Shown in pieces: positions 34,297 to 45,218 of a stretch of 64,000 nt of DNA (positions are counted from its first letter, which is position 1; every line of letters starts with the position of its first letter). The translations under genes were made by a program, and so were the position numbers. Source of the stretch: RPQJ01 sp963712815 (GTDB lineage: Bacteria > Pseudomonadota > Gammaproteobacteria > Steroidobacterales > Steroidobacteraceae); contig CAVQJL010000008.1 of the NCBI GenBank assembly GCA_963712815.1, positions 372,001-436,000 on the forward strand, read 5' to 3'. Under the pieces are notes generated by a model that worked only from the letters and a program-made list of their open reading frames with translations, had not been told where the DNA came from and did no database searches.

Positions 34297-34868
34297 GTTT
34301 TCAGCGATGGTTGGTGGTGGCCTCGGTCGCTCTCCTCGGAGCCTGTGCCGTCCCGCTCAAGGTGGATACCTTCGTCGCGCCCGACGTGAATCTGGCGGGC
34401 AAGTCCACCTTTGCCTGGAAGGGCGGGGACTTCGCGCTGCCGAACACCGCGGCCCCGGCGGCCGCCGAGTCCGCCACGGCGCAGATCCGCGCGGCCGTGG
34501 TGGCCGAGCTCGTCAACAAGGGGTTCGTCGAGACGGCCGATCCCGCCGCCGCGGACCTGCTCGTCAGCTTCCAGGCGAGTGCCATGAGCCGTACCGTGCT
34601 GACGGAGGGCCGGATCGGCGCACCGTTGCCCTCCGATGTGCTGACCGCAAGCGGTCCGCCGATGCCGGCCGCGTCGGAGCTGCCGCGCGAGCGCACTGTG
34701 CGGGCGGGCACGATGGTGATCTTCGTCGAGGACCGCGCCTCGGGGCGGGTCGCGTGGCGCGGCCTCGTCGACGTCGAGACCCGGACGGCCTCGACGGAGG
34801 CGAACATACGCACTGCCGTGGAAATGGCGCGGCAGGTCGCCCGGGAGTTCCCGGCGCACCGGCCTTAG
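34293..34868 (+). CDS. DUF4136-type lipoprotein
   Basis: 191-residue exported lipoprotein. GTG start within GTGA overlapping the pump stop, with GGAGGT upstream. Signal peptide SFQRWLVVASVALLGACAVP contains lipobox LGAC. The mature part (FVAPDVNLAGKSTFAWKGGD...RTASTEANIRTAVEMARQVA) matches the DUF4136 pattern. As last gene of the efflux operon it may be an envelope accessory; its role is unknown. Confidence 0.8.
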   Translation: MSFQRWLVVASVALLGACAVPLKVDTFVAPDVNLAGKSTFAWKGGDFALPNTAAPAAAESATAQIRAAVVAELVNKGFVETADPAAADLLVSFQASAMSRTVLTEGRIGAPLPSDVLTASGPPMPAASELPRERTVRAGTMVIFVEDRASGRVAWRGLVDVETRTASTEANIRTAVEMARQVAREFPAHRP

Positions 34869-34895
34869 AACAAGGCGCGACCGCCGCGGCCCGCC

Positions 34896-35477
34896 TCAGC
34901 CCGCCGCGTAGTCGGGCTCGGCGCCCTTCCTCCATTTGATGTTGCACCCGAGGCTCGGCAACTGCTCCGGCCCCGGCGCACCGCCCGCCAGCGTCGCTTC
35001 GACGGCTGCCCGCAGGTCGGCACCCGTCACCGGGCGGCCGTTGCCGGGCCGGCTGTCGTCGAACTGGCCCCGATAGGCCAGCCGGCGGCCGGCGTCGAAC
35101 AGGAAGAAATCCGGCGTGCATGCGGCCCGGTAGGCCTTGGCGACGGCCTGCGACTCGTCGAGCAGGTAGGGAAACACGTAGCCCAGCTCGGCGGCTTCCT
35201 GCCGCATGGCATCGGGCCCGTCCTGCGGGTACACCACGATGTCGTTGGAATTGATCGCGACGATTGCGAGGCCGCGGGGCGCGAACTCGCGCGCGAAGGC
35301 TGCGAACTCGGAGCGCAGGTGACGCACGAACGGGCAGTGGCTGCAGAAGAACGCCACCAGCAGCGCGGGCGAACCCTTGAAGTCCCCAAGCGCGTGCATC
35401 CGGCCGTCGAAATCCGGCAGTCGGAAGTCGGGGGCAAGCGTGCCGAGCGGCAGCATCGTGGACGGGGTTCGGGCCAT
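34896..35477 (-). CDS. AhpC/TSA-family thioredoxin-fold protein
   Basis: 193 residues, cytosolic (no signal peptide). Thioredoxin-like peroxiredoxin family: LPLGTLAPDFRLPDFDGRMH, then the redox site VAFFCSHCPFVRHL, a CxxC-type motif, and later SNDIVVYPQDGPDAMRQEAA and the cis-Pro loop AACTPDFFLFDAGRRLAYRG. The group is annotated as thioredoxin family or redoxin and often has CNIKWRKG near the end, as here (PSLGCNIKWRKGAEP). GAGG precedes ATG 35477. Probably a thiol peroxidase or disulfide reductase. Confidence 0.87.
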   Translation of the reverse strand: MARTPSTMLPLGTLAPDFRLPDFDGRMHALGDFKGSPALLVAFFCSHCPFVRHLRSEFAAFAREFAPRGLAIVAINSNDIVVYPQDGPDAMRQEAAELGYVFPYLLDESQAVAKAYRAACTPDFFLFDAGRRLAYRGQFDDSRPGNGRPVTGADLRAAVEATLAGGAPGPEQLPSLGCNIKWRKGAEPDYAAG

Positions 35478-35497
35478 GGATCGCTCCTCTTGCAGGT

Positions 35498-35938
35498 TCA
35501 ACGACGCATGATGAGCAGCGCGCCCGCCACAAGCAGGGTGGCGCCGAGCAGGCGTGACGGCGTGACCGGCGACTGGGGGAAGCCGATCACGCCATAGTGG
35601 TCCACCAGCAGCGCCGCGAACATCTGGCCCGCCAGCGTGAACGCGAGCAGCGCCGCCGCGCCCAGGCGCGGTCCGAGCACGGTGGTGGCCGCGACGTAGG
35701 CAGCGCCGAGCAGGCCGCCGAGCCACGCCCACGCCGGCACCGCCGCGGTGGAGCCCGGTGTCCAGCGCGCCCCGCTCGCCACCGCCACCAGCGCGAGCGC
35801 GGCGAGGCCCACGACGAAGTTGACGACGGCCGCCAGCAGTGGCGAGCCGATGAAAGCGCGAACGGTGGCGTTCATGCCCACCTGGATCGTCAGGCCGGCG
35901 CCGACCAGCACCGCGGCGAGATGCGGCCAGTAGCTCAT
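35498..35938 (-). CDS. YdcZ-like DMT-family membrane protein
   Basis: 146 residues, five hydrophobic helices. The sequence LAAVLVGAGLTIQVGMNATV...GSPLLAAVVNFVVGLAALAL and AAYVAATTVLGPRLGAAALL is typical of the half-size DMT (DUF606/YdcZ) family, which works as homo- or heterodimers. GFPQSPVTPSRLLGATLLVA near the end is a family hallmark. The ATG at 35938 overlaps the stop of the upstream bactofilin-like gene (ATGA). Confidence 0.85.
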   Translation of the reverse strand: MSYWPHLAAVLVGAGLTIQVGMNATVRAFIGSPLLAAVVNFVVGLAALALVAVASGARWTPGSTAAVPAWAWLGGLLGAAYVAATTVLGPRLGAAALLAFTLAGQMFAALLVDHYGVIGFPQSPVTPSRLLGATLLVAGALLIMRR

Positions 35939-37077
35939 GCCGCCGCGGCCCGCCTCCCGTTCAGCGCCTGCCACACCAGCGCCCCGATGCCCGCGATCAG
36001 CGCAAGGAAGCCAATCAGGCCGCCCGCGAAGGGAAGCTGCCGCAGCAACCACAGCGCCAGCAGACCGAGGAACAGCGCGAGCAGCTGCCAGGCCGGCGTG
36101 ACGGCCCGGGCTGGCCGCAGGACCTCGAGCCCGCGCTGGGCGATGAACAGCGCCGCCGTGGCCCAGCCGAGGAACAGCACGAGGAAGTAGAGCGGCACGA
36201 GCAGCAGCGCCAGCGGGATGCCGATGATGGTGATCAGGAGCACCACCCCGACGAACGGAACGCACACCAGGATCGCGAGCCCGATGCCGAGCGACTGCAG
36301 CGGCTTGGCTCCGATCGCGGCAGCCGCGTCGCGCGCAAAGCGCGGAAACAGCAGCACGAACAGCGCCGCCGCCACGAACACGCCCACGAACCACAGGAAC
36401 GACCCGACGCCGCGCACCGCGTCGTGCACTCGCGGCCGGGTGTCGTCGAACCAGCGCGGCGAGCTGTCGGGGTGGTGCTCGACCCCGCCGGCGATCACCG
36501 CGCTCTCCGGCACCTCCGGTGCGGCGGGACCGTGGAACACCAGGCGCCCGCGAATGCGTGTATCGGGGCCGACCACCAGTTCCTCGGCGCGGACCTCGGC
36601 GTCGCCGTGCACCTCGCCGTTGAGGCGCACCGATCCGCCGGATGCCCGCAGGTCGGAATGCGTGTTGCCTTCGAACAGCACGCGGCCGCCGCTGACCGAC
36701 AGCGCGCCGGCAACCACGGTGGCCGGACCGACCGTGACGTCGCCGCCGGCAACACGGGCGTTGCCGCTCACGATTGCATCGAGCTGGACGCTGCCGCCGG
36801 CCGCGTACAGGTCGTCGCCGACTGCGCCGCCGAGCGACAGCTCGCCGCCGGCAGCGACGAGATCGCCCTCGACCTCGCTCGCGACCGAGACGCGCCCGCC
36901 GGCGAGAATCGCATCACCCGCGACGGCGTCCGTGAGATTGATGATTCCGCCGGCGCCGAAGAAGTCCGAGCCCGACATGCCGGTCAGGGCGTCGTCGCCG
37001 TCGGTCTGGATGGTGCAGCCCGTGATGGTCGCCAGGACGAGCACGAGCAGCGCCGCGTCCCGAATCGCGCGTTTCAT
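35935..37077 (-). CDS. Bactofilin-like lipoprotein with C-terminal membrane domain
   Basis: 380 residues. Signal peptide with lipobox TITGC near residue 21. Residues about 40-190 form a repetitive right-handed beta-helix of the polymer-forming type with repeated GG/AGG turns (DAILAGGRVSVASEVEGDLV, AAGGSVQLDAIVSGNARVAG). Four to five membrane helices follow from about 235 to the end (FLWFVGVFVAAALFVLLFPR, LLITIIGIPLALLLVPLYFL). Such proteins are annotated as polymer-forming cytoskeletal or DUF8173-like; the lipoprotein signal places the beta-helix outside the cytoplasm. AAGGAG precedes ATG 37077. Function unknown. Confidence 0.8.
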   Translation of the reverse strand: MKRAIRDAALLVLVLATITGCTIQTDGDDALTGMSGSDFFGAGGIINLTDAVAGDAILAGGRVSVASEVEGDLVAAGGELSLGGAVGDDLYAAGGSVQLDAIVSGNARVAGGDVTVGPATVVAGALSVSGGRVLFEGNTHSDLRASGGSVRLNGEVHGDAEVRAEELVVGPDTRIRGRLVFHGPAAPEVPESAVIAGGVEHHPDSSPRWFDDTRPRVHDAVRGVGSFLWFVGVFVAAALFVLLFPRFARDAAAAIGAKPLQSLGIGLAILVCVPFVGVVLLITIIGIPLALLLVPLYFLVLFLGWATAALFIAQRGLEVLRPARAVTPAWQLLALFLGLLALWLLRQLPFAGGLIGFLALIAGIGALVWQALNGRRAAAA

Positions 37078-37411
37078 CGCAAGTCTCCTTCGATCCCCGG
37101 CCGGCCAGTCGGCCGGACGGGGAGGTGGGCAGGCCATCGCAGATCAGTCTAAGGCAGGTTGGCCGGGGCGGCGAGCGCGGTGCGGCAACAAAAAGGCCGC
37201 GAGCAACTGGCGCTGCTCGCGGCCCGTCCGCTGCTGGCCTTCCCTGACCCGCCCGCTGCCCCCCGTTCAGGCATCCCCCAATCCGGAATCCGGTGCCGAC
37301 GTGTCGCGGGTCACGCCGGGCTTCGTCATGTTTGTACGCGCGTTCGCCGCAGGCGTCATTACGCAGCGCAGCATCACGACGGCAGCTTGAGCCCGCCGCC
37401 CGCTGGTTTCT
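37078..37411. other. 334-base intergenic region
   Basis: It lies between two minus-strand genes. The bactofilin end holds a GGCCGG-rich inverted repeat at about 37096-37120, inside the probable leader. A strong minus-strand terminator is at 37190-37224. The 187 bases between this terminator and the methyltransferase stop hold no convincing ORF, so they are either a long 3' untranslated region or an unrecognised RNA. Confidence 0.5.
37190..37224 (-). terminator. Rho-independent terminator of minus-strand transcript
   Basis: GGCCGCGAGCA (37195-37205) pairs perfectly with TGCTCGCGGCC (37214-37224), eight-base loop. On the minus strand it is followed directly by TTTTT (37194-37190). It ends transcripts coming from the methyltransferase/DUF3365 genes and separates them from the bactofilin operon. 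Confidence 0.85.
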
Positions 37412-38032
37412 TCACGAGTGCCGGGTCGCCGAGCCTTCGGTCATGTAGCCGACGAAGCGGGGCGCGTGCTTCAGGTAGTAGTTCTGCACCGGGCCGAGCG
37501 CAAGGCCGGCATCCTCGACCAGCATGCGCATGGGACGGTTGAGATGGCAGCCCCCGGCCAGCGGCATCCAGGCCGGGTTGAGGCGATCCTGCCAGCGCGC
37601 AACCGCGGCATCGGGGGCGCGGCCGTGCTCGAGGAACAGGAACTGCCCGCCGGGTTTGAGGACGCGGCGGACTTCGCCGAGCGCGTGCACCACGTCCGGG
37701 ATCGAGCACAGCGTGAAAGTGCTCACCACGGTGTCGAAGCGCGCCTCCTCGAACGGCAGGTGCGCCGCGTCGAGATGGTGGAAGTCGACCTTGATCGCCG
37801 CGTGCGCGATGCGTGGCATCGAGAGTCGATCGAGGTCCGTGTCCGGATCGATCGCCTCGATGCACTTCACCGTCGGCGGGTAGTGCGGCAGGTTCCGGCC
37901 CGTGCCGAAGCCGATTTCGAGGATGCGGCCCCGCGCCGGTGCGAGCGTGCGGTCGCGCGGCTCGCGCAACCGGCGGCTCGACATCACGAGGTCGAGAACC
38001 CGCGGGAAAATATGGTGGTGGTAGAAGCTCAC
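37412..38032 (-). CDS. SAM-dependent methyltransferase
   Basis: 206-residue class I methyltransferase. GTG start 38032. Motif I ILEIGFGTGRNLPHY, acidic motif VKCIEAIDPDTDLD, motif II DFHHLDAAHLPFEEARFDTV and VLKPGGQFLFLEHGRA. The style is that of small-molecule or phospholipid methyltransferases (UbiE/PmtA-like). Nine bases separate it from the upstream DUF3365 gene, so they are co-transcribed. Confidence 0.85.
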   Translation of the reverse strand: MSFYHHHIFPRVLDLVMSSRRLREPRDRTLAPARGRILEIGFGTGRNLPHYPPTVKCIEAIDPDTDLDRLSMPRIAHAAIKVDFHHLDAAHLPFEEARFDTVVSTFTLCSIPDVVHALGEVRRVLKPGGQFLFLEHGRAPDAAVARWQDRLNPAWMPLAGGCHLNRPMRMLVEDAGLALGPVQNYYLKHAPRFVGYMTEGSATRHS

Positions 38033-38041
38033 GGCCGTCGC

Positions 38042-38638
38042 TCAGTGCGTGGCGGGCTCCGATGCGGCCGGCCAGACCACGCGGAACGCGCCCCGCAGCT
38101 CGCCCAGCTTGAAACCCGTGGCCTCATCGCCGGGGTAATCGCGTGCGATGGCCGCGGCGAGCTCGGGCGCCAGCGTCTCGCCGTGGCAGGTCAGGCACAG
38201 GGCCTCGGTCGGGATAGCGCGCAGGTAGTGCCGCTCGATCCCGCCCTCGCGCTTGATCTCGAACGCGGCCTCCAGCGGACCCTCCACCCGTCCTGCGGCC
38301 AGGTCGCCAGCAAACTGCTCGAGCACTGCGCGCTGCACGTCGTCGGGCGCGTTGGCCGCGTTGCGAACCTTGAGCGCCGTGCGTCCGACCGTCGCCCCGG
38401 ATTCCGCGGACAGCCGCGCGGCGATGGCGGGCGCACGGGTGTGGCAGACCCCGATGGCGGCCACCGGTCCACCCTTCTCGATGGCGGCACCGAGCTCGCC
38501 CTTGAGCTCCTTGCCGAGTTGCATGGAAAGCTCACGGCTCTTCCGGACCCACTCGGGCCACATCGGCTCGTCGGCGGCGTGCGCGAGCAACGGAAGCAGC
38601 GAGGCTCCCACCAGGAGAACGGCAAGCGATCGATTCAT
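38042..38638 (-). CDS. DUF3365 periplasmic haem protein
   Basis: 198 residues with signal peptide MNRSLAVLLVGASLLPLLAH. A conserved c-type haem motif CLTCHG lies near residue 145 after RHYLRAIPTEALCLTC; GVCHTRAPAIAARLS near residue 65 provides another CH pair. This is the Tll0287/DUF3365 pattern, a PAS-like periplasmic sensor domain that binds one haem. It may sense redox or gas, but as a stand-alone protein its partner is unknown. It is divergent from the YebC-family gene. Confidence 0.82.
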   Translation of the reverse strand: MNRSLAVLLVGASLLPLLAHAADEPMWPEWVRKSRELSMQLGKELKGELGAAIEKGGPVAAIGVCHTRAPAIAARLSAESGATVGRTALKVRNAANAPDDVQRAVLEQFAGDLAAGRVEGPLEAAFEIKREGGIERHYLRAIPTEALCLTCHGETLAPELAAAIARDYPGDEATGFKLGELRGAFRVVWPAASEPATH

Positions 38639-38729
38639 GACGGCAGCTCCAGTCGGCGTGATGTGTAGCGGGCGTTGACGATGCCGGTATGCATGCGCTC
38701 CCGCCGGGACTGATTATTCCACGGCAGCA

Positions 38730-38735
38730 TATAAT
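38730..38735 (+). promoter_or_regulatory. Candidate -10 element upstream of yebC-like gene
   Basis: A perfect TATAAT lies 75 bases before the YebC-family start, in the divergent region with DUF3365. No good -35 hexamer is seen 16-18 bases upstream (GGACTG), so the promoter call rests on the -10 alone. Confidence 0.4.
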
Positions 38736-38809
38736 CGCGCGATTCACGCCGTTAGCCTCGACTGCGCGCCCGGGTAGAGTGCGCGCCCCGCCCCGCAGGT
38801 CTGCTCACG

Positions 38810-39532
38810 ATGGGACGCATCTTCGAAGTCCGCAAGCACGCGATGTTCGCGCGCTGGAACCGCATGGCGAAGCAGTTCGCCCGCATCGGCAAGGAAATCA
38901 CCATGTCGGTCAAGTCGGGCGGGCCCGACCCCGACTCCAACCCGACGCTGCGGCGCTGCATCCAGAACGCGCGCGCCGTGAACATGCCCAAGGACAAGAT
39001 CGAGGCCGCGATCAAGCGGGCCTCGGGCCGCGACGCCGCCAACTTCGAGGAAGTCATGTACGAGGGCTACGCCCCGCACGGCGTCGCGGTGCTGGTCGAG
39101 TGCGCGACCGACAACCCGACCCGCACGGTGGCGAGCGTGCGCAATGCGTTCGGCAAGAACGGCGGCAACCTCGCGACCACGGGAAGCGTTTCCTTCCAGT
39201 TCAAGCGCATGGGCGTGTTCCGCCTGAACCCCGAGGGCATCGATCCGGACGACCTCGAGCTGTACCTGATCGACCACGGCCTCGAGGAGTTCGGCGAGAG
39301 CACCGGCGAGAAAGGCGAGCCGCAGCTCGTGGCGCGCTGCCTGTTCGAGGACTTCGGCACGCTGCAGAAGGCGCTTGAGGACCGCGGCATCGCGCCGATC
39401 TCCGCGGAGCAGGAATACATCTGCATGACGCCGACCGAGCTGCCCGAGGAGCAGGCGACCGAGGTGCTCGAGCTCATCGACAAGCTCGAGCAGGACGAGG
39501 ACGTGCAGAGGGTCTACCACACACTCGCCTGA
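38810..39532 (+). CDS. YebC/PmpR family protein
   Basis: 240-residue YebC-family protein, implicated in ribosome function and transcription control. It starts MGRIFEVRKHAMFARWNRMA rather than the usual MAGHSKWANIQHRK, which marks the second subgroup of the family. SVKSGGPDPDSNPTLRRCIQ, NMPKDKIEAAIKRASGRDAA and VMYEGYAPHGVAVLVECATD are the family core; the C-terminus has YICMTPTELPEEQATEVLEL. Monocistronic. Confidence 0.92.
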   Translation: MGRIFEVRKHAMFARWNRMAKQFARIGKEITMSVKSGGPDPDSNPTLRRCIQNARAVNMPKDKIEAAIKRASGRDAANFEEVMYEGYAPHGVAVLVECATDNPTRTVASVRNAFGKNGGNLATTGSVSFQFKRMGVFRLNPEGIDPDDLELYLIDHGLEEFGESTGEKGEPQLVARCLFEDFGTLQKALEDRGIAPISAEQEYICMTPTELPEEQATEVLELIDKLEQDEDVQRVYHTLA

Positions 39533-39666
39533 AGTCCTGCACACGGACCGGACTTCACGGCCCCGGGCCGGGCCAACCGCCCCGTACCGGCCAGTTGCTG
39601 CACCGCCGCGGACGCAACAGCCGCTAGAATCCGCGCCTCGATGTACTTGTCTCGAGGCGCGTTCCC

Positions 39667-41727
39667 ATGAATCGATCGATCCGGTCACTGCTCCCGCTGC
39701 TGGGAGCTCCGCTGCTCGCCCTGCTACCCGTCGCCGCCGGTGCCGAGGTGGCGCCAACCGCCGCCGCGATGACGGCCGCGACCGTGCCGCTGATCCCGCG
39801 CGCCACGCTGTTCGGCAACCCCGAGCGCACGCAGGCACGCCTCTCGCCTGACGGCAAGTACATGTCCTTCATTGCACCGCGCGATGGGGTGCTCAACGTC
39901 TGGGTGGCGCCCGCAGGCGACATGGCCGCCGCGAAACCCGTCACCAACGATCGCAAGCGAGGCGTCCGCCAGCACTTCTGGGCCTACGACGGCGCGCATG
40001 TGCTGTACCTCCAGGACCAGGGCGGCGACGAGAACTGGCGCCTGTATTCCGCCCGCGCGGACGGCGGCGGCGAGCGCGATCTCACGCCACTGCCGGGCGT
40101 GCAGGCGCAGGTCGTCGGGCTGTCGCACGAGCGGCCGGGCGTCGTGCTGGTCGGCATCAACGACCGCAATCCCGAGTGGCACGACGTCTACGAGATCGAC
40201 ATCGCGACCGGCGAGCGGCGACTGGTCGAGCGCAACGACGATGAGATTGCGGGCTACCTCGCGGGGCGAGACCTCAAGCCGCGCGTCGCGCTGCGCACCC
40301 TGCCGGAAGGCGGCGAGATCCTGCGCCGCAAGGGCGACGGCTGGGAGCGCATCCTCGCCTACGGCCAGGCCGACAGCCTCACGACGCAGCCTCTCGACAT
40401 CACGAGCGACGGCAAGTCGGCGCTGATGCTGTCATCGGTCGGTCGCGACACGGCGGCACTGATGCGCGTCAACCTCGCCGACGGCGCGACCGCGGTCGTG
40501 GGCGAAAGCCCGAAAGCGGACGTGCAGGACGTCTGGACCGACCCGAGGACTCGCGAGCCCGAGGCCTATTCGGTGAATCACCTGCGCAACACCTACAAGT
40601 CTCTCGTTCCCGAGGCTGCGAAGGACATCGACACGCTCTCGAAAGCGCTGGGCGGTGATTTCACCGTCGTGAGCCGCACGCTGGACGATTCGCGCTGGAT
40701 CGTCGTCACGGACGATCCGACGCACGGACAGTCGAGCCACCTTTACGACCGCGGCAACGGCAAGGTCACCAAGCTCTTCGACCAGCGACCGGCACTCGCG
40801 GGCGCGCCGCTGCAGCCGATGCATGCGATCGAGATCCGCACCCGCGACGGCCTGTCGATGGTTTCTTACCTGACGCTGCCGCCCGGCAGCGATGCCGACG
40901 GCGACGGCCGCCCGGACCAGCCCGTTCCGATGGTGCTCAACGTGCACGGCGGGCCCTGGGCCCGCGACGTGTTGGGGTACGACTCCGAGCACCAGTGGCT
41001 CGCCAACCGCGGCTACGCGGTGCTGTCGGTCAACTTCCGCGGCTCCACCGGCTTCGGCAAGGCGTTCGTGAACGCCGGCGACCGAGAGTGGGCCGCGAAG
41101 ATGCACGACGACCTGCTCGACGCGGTGGACTGGGCCGTGCGCGAGAAGGTCACGACACCCGCGAAGGTCGCCATCTACGGTGGCTCCTACGGCGGCTACG
41201 CGACACTGGTCGGCCTCACCTTCACGCCCGATCGCTTCGCCTGCGGCGTCGACATCGTCGGACCCTCGAACCTCAACACGCTGCTTGCGTCCATTCCGCC
41301 GTACTGGAAAGCGTTCTTCGAGGACCTGGCGCGCCGCGTCGGTGACCCGCGCACCGAGGACGGCCGCGCGCTCCTGAAGGACCGCTCGCCGCTGTGGCGT
41401 GCCGACCAGATCAAGCGGCCGCTGCTCATCGCGCAGGGCGCGAACGACCCGCGGGTCAAGCAGGCGGAGTCCGACCAGATCGTGAGCGCGATGAAGGCGA
41501 AGAACCTGCCCGTGACCTACGTGCTCTACCCCGACGAAGGGCATGGTTTCGCGCGACCGCAGAACCGCACCTCGTTCTACGCGATCAGCGAGGCGTTTCT
41601 CTCGACCTGCCTGGGTGGGCGCTTCGAGCCGGTGGGCAATGACTTCGCGGGCTCGAGCCTGACGGTGCCCGACGGCGCGCAACACGTGCCGGGCCTGTCG
41701 GACGCGCTCTCGAAGATGCCGAAGTGA
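39667..41727 (+). CDS. Secreted S9-family prolyl oligopeptidase
   Basis: 686-residue serine peptidase with signal peptide (MNRSIRSLLPLLGAPLLALL). An N-terminal beta-propeller (about 40-400; repeats such as ARLSPDGKYMSFIAPRDGVL) covers a C-terminal alpha/beta-hydrolase. The catalytic Ser is in IYGGSYGGYATLVGL, Asp in QGANDPRVKQAES, and His in YPDEGHGFARPQN. Likely a periplasmic dipeptidyl or acylaminoacyl peptidase. The ATG at 39667 is chosen for the signal peptide. A GC-rich hairpin follows seven bases after the stop. Confidence 0.92.
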   Translation: MNRSIRSLLPLLGAPLLALLPVAAGAEVAPTAAAMTAATVPLIPRATLFGNPERTQARLSPDGKYMSFIAPRDGVLNVWVAPAGDMAAAKPVTNDRKRGVRQHFWAYDGAHVLYLQDQGGDENWRLYSARADGGGERDLTPLPGVQAQVVGLSHERPGVVLVGINDRNPEWHDVYEIDIATGERRLVERNDDEIAGYLAGRDLKPRVALRTLPEGGEILRRKGDGWERILAYGQADSLTTQPLDITSDGKSALMLSSVGRDTAALMRVNLADGATAVVGESPKADVQDVWTDPRTREPEAYSVNHLRNTYKSLVPEAAKDIDTLSKALGGDFTVVSRTLDDSRWIVVTDDPTHGQSSHLYDRGNGKVTKLFDQRPALAGAPLQPMHAIEIRTRDGLSMVSYLTLPPGSDADGDGRPDQPVPMVLNVHGGPWARDVLGYDSEHQWLANRGYAVLSVNFRGSTGFGKAFVNAGDREWAAKMHDDLLDAVDWAVREKVTTPAKVAIYGGSYGGYATLVGLTFTPDRFACGVDIVGPSNLNTLLASIPPYWKAFFEDLARRVGDPRTEDGRALLKDRSPLWRADQIKRPLLIAQGANDPRVKQAESDQIVSAMKAKNLPVTYVLYPDEGHGFARPQNRTSFYAISEAFLSTCLGGRFEPVGNDFAGSSLTVPDGAQHVPGLSDALSKMPK

Positions 41728-41733
41728 GGGTCG

Positions 41734-41765
41734 GGCCGCGCGCGCCGGAGGGTGCGCGCGCGGCC
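41734..41765. terminator. GC hairpin after peptidase gene
   Basis: GGCCGCGCGCGC (41734-41745) and GCGCGCGCGGCC (41754-41765) form a perfect 12-bp stem with an eight-base loop, seven bases after the peptidase stop. No T-tract, so it is a candidate terminator or 3' stabiliser only. Confidence 0.5.
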
Positions 41766-42045
41766 GACCGGGACGGCACGGGTCCGTGGAGGTTCCCGCG
41801 CTGTACTAGCGGCACGACGCGGCGGCAAACGCCTGCCGGGGGTGGGGTCGGCACTTGCATGCCACCGCGAGCGCCTTGACTGGATACTCGGCTCGGGCCT
41901 GCACGACTACTCGACTTTGGTCCAGTGACGGCTCGCTGATCTGGTACACGCCTTGGCCGCGAAGGCGATGGACGCCAAGCCGCGATTCGGGCGGGGCGGG
42001 TAGTTCAGGCACGGCCAGCGCCAGACCTCGTCTAAACTGCGCGCC
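41766..42045. other. Intergenic region before ygiQ
   Basis: Together with the hairpin this makes a 318-base gap between the peptidase and ygiQ. I see no supported gene. TAAACT at 42033-42038, eight bases before the ygiQ ATG, resembles a -10 element; no ribosome site is evident, so a very short leader is possible. Confidence 0.35.
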
Positions 42046-44459
<2,414 letters not shown>

Positions 44460-44463
<4 letters not shown>

Positions 44464-44966
44464 AGTCGCGCTGGGCGCGACGGCTGGCCGAGGCGCTGCT
44501 CGTCGTCGTGATCGTGGGCGGCGTCCAGGCGTGGCGCATGCGCGACCTGCTGCCGGCCGGCGAGCGCGTCGCCGCACCGGCGTTCGAACTCACGGACCTG
44601 CAGGGCCGGTCGTGGACTCGCGAGGCACTCGCGGGCAGACCGGCGGTGCTCTATTTCTTCGCACCCTGGTGCGGCGTCTGCGCCGCAAGCTCGCCGCAGC
44701 TGCGCTGGTTCGATCGCTGGATGGGCGAGGAGGTGCAGATCGTGCTGGTCGGGCTCGACTGGTCGTCTCCGGCCGAACTCGCCGAGTACGCAGCGCGCCA
44801 CGAGTTGCGGATGCCCGTGCTCGCCGCTGGCCCGCAGACTGCGGCCGATTACAGGATCCGCGGTTACCCGACGTATTACGTACTGGATGCGGAACGCCGG
44901 GTTGCGGGCCGCGACTTCGGGTACACGACCGCGCCTGGCCTGTGGCTCAGGACGCGCGGACTGTGA
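44460..44966 (+). CDS. Membrane-anchored thioredoxin-like (TlpA/ScsD-type) protein
   Basis: 168 residues. One N-terminal membrane helix (LAEALLVVVIVGGVQAWRMR), then a periplasmic thioredoxin fold with active site FFAPWCGVCAASSPQLRW, VGLDWSSPAELAEYAARHEL and the cis-Pro loop RGYPTYYVLDAERRV. The WCGVC site and anchor resemble suppressor-of-copper-sensitivity ScsD or TlpA disulfide reductants. Its ATG overlaps the ygiQ stop (ATGA). Confidence 0.88.
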
Positions 44967-45005
44967 GGGCCGCTTCCGGGCTCCTCATGGCACGGCGCGT
45001 GTAAC

Positions 45006-45051
45006 CGCGGCCATTCCGCTTCATACTCCACGCTGAGGCGGAATGGCCGCG
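45006..45051. repeat. Perfect 14-bp inverted repeat
   Basis: CGCGGCCATTCCGC (45006-45019) and GCGGAATGGCCGCG (45038-45051) are exact reverse complements with an 18-base spacer. It lies between the thioredoxin-like stop and the start of a 42-residue gene. It could be a terminator without T-tract, an RNA element of the small gene's leader, or a protein-binding site. Confidence 0.65.
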
Positions 45052-45081
45052 TCGGCCCCGCCCGGAACCACCGGAGAGTTC

Positions 45082-45210
45082 ATGGCCAAACCCAACTATT
45101 CACACCAGAAGAAGCAGCGCGAGCTGGCGGCGAAGAAGAAGCGCGAAGAAAAGCAGCAGCGCCGGCAGCAGAAGAAGGAAGACGAGTCGCCCCCGCCGCC
45201 GCCCGCCTGA
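45082..45210 (+). CDS. Small lysine/glutamine-rich protein (42 aa)
   Basis: MAKPNYSHQKKQRELAAKKK then an EEKQQRRQQKKEDES stretch and a poly-Pro end. GGAGAG precedes the ATG. The composition is strongly helical and basic with a proline tail; similar tiny basic proteins are widespread in proteobacteria with no known function. The clear ribosome site and MAKPNYSHQKKQRE start support a real gene. It may bind nucleic acid (inference). Confidence 0.7.
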   Translation: MAKPNYSHQKKQRELAAKKKREEKQQRRQQKKEDESPPPPPA

Positions 45211-45218
45211 CGCGGGCC

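Noticed and set aside
41880..41935. Possible second copy of the ygiQ palindromic element (GATACTCGGC...ACTCGACTTTGG)
   Set aside because: Only short scattered matches to the arm (GATACTCG, CTTTG) with no inverted partner; within chance.
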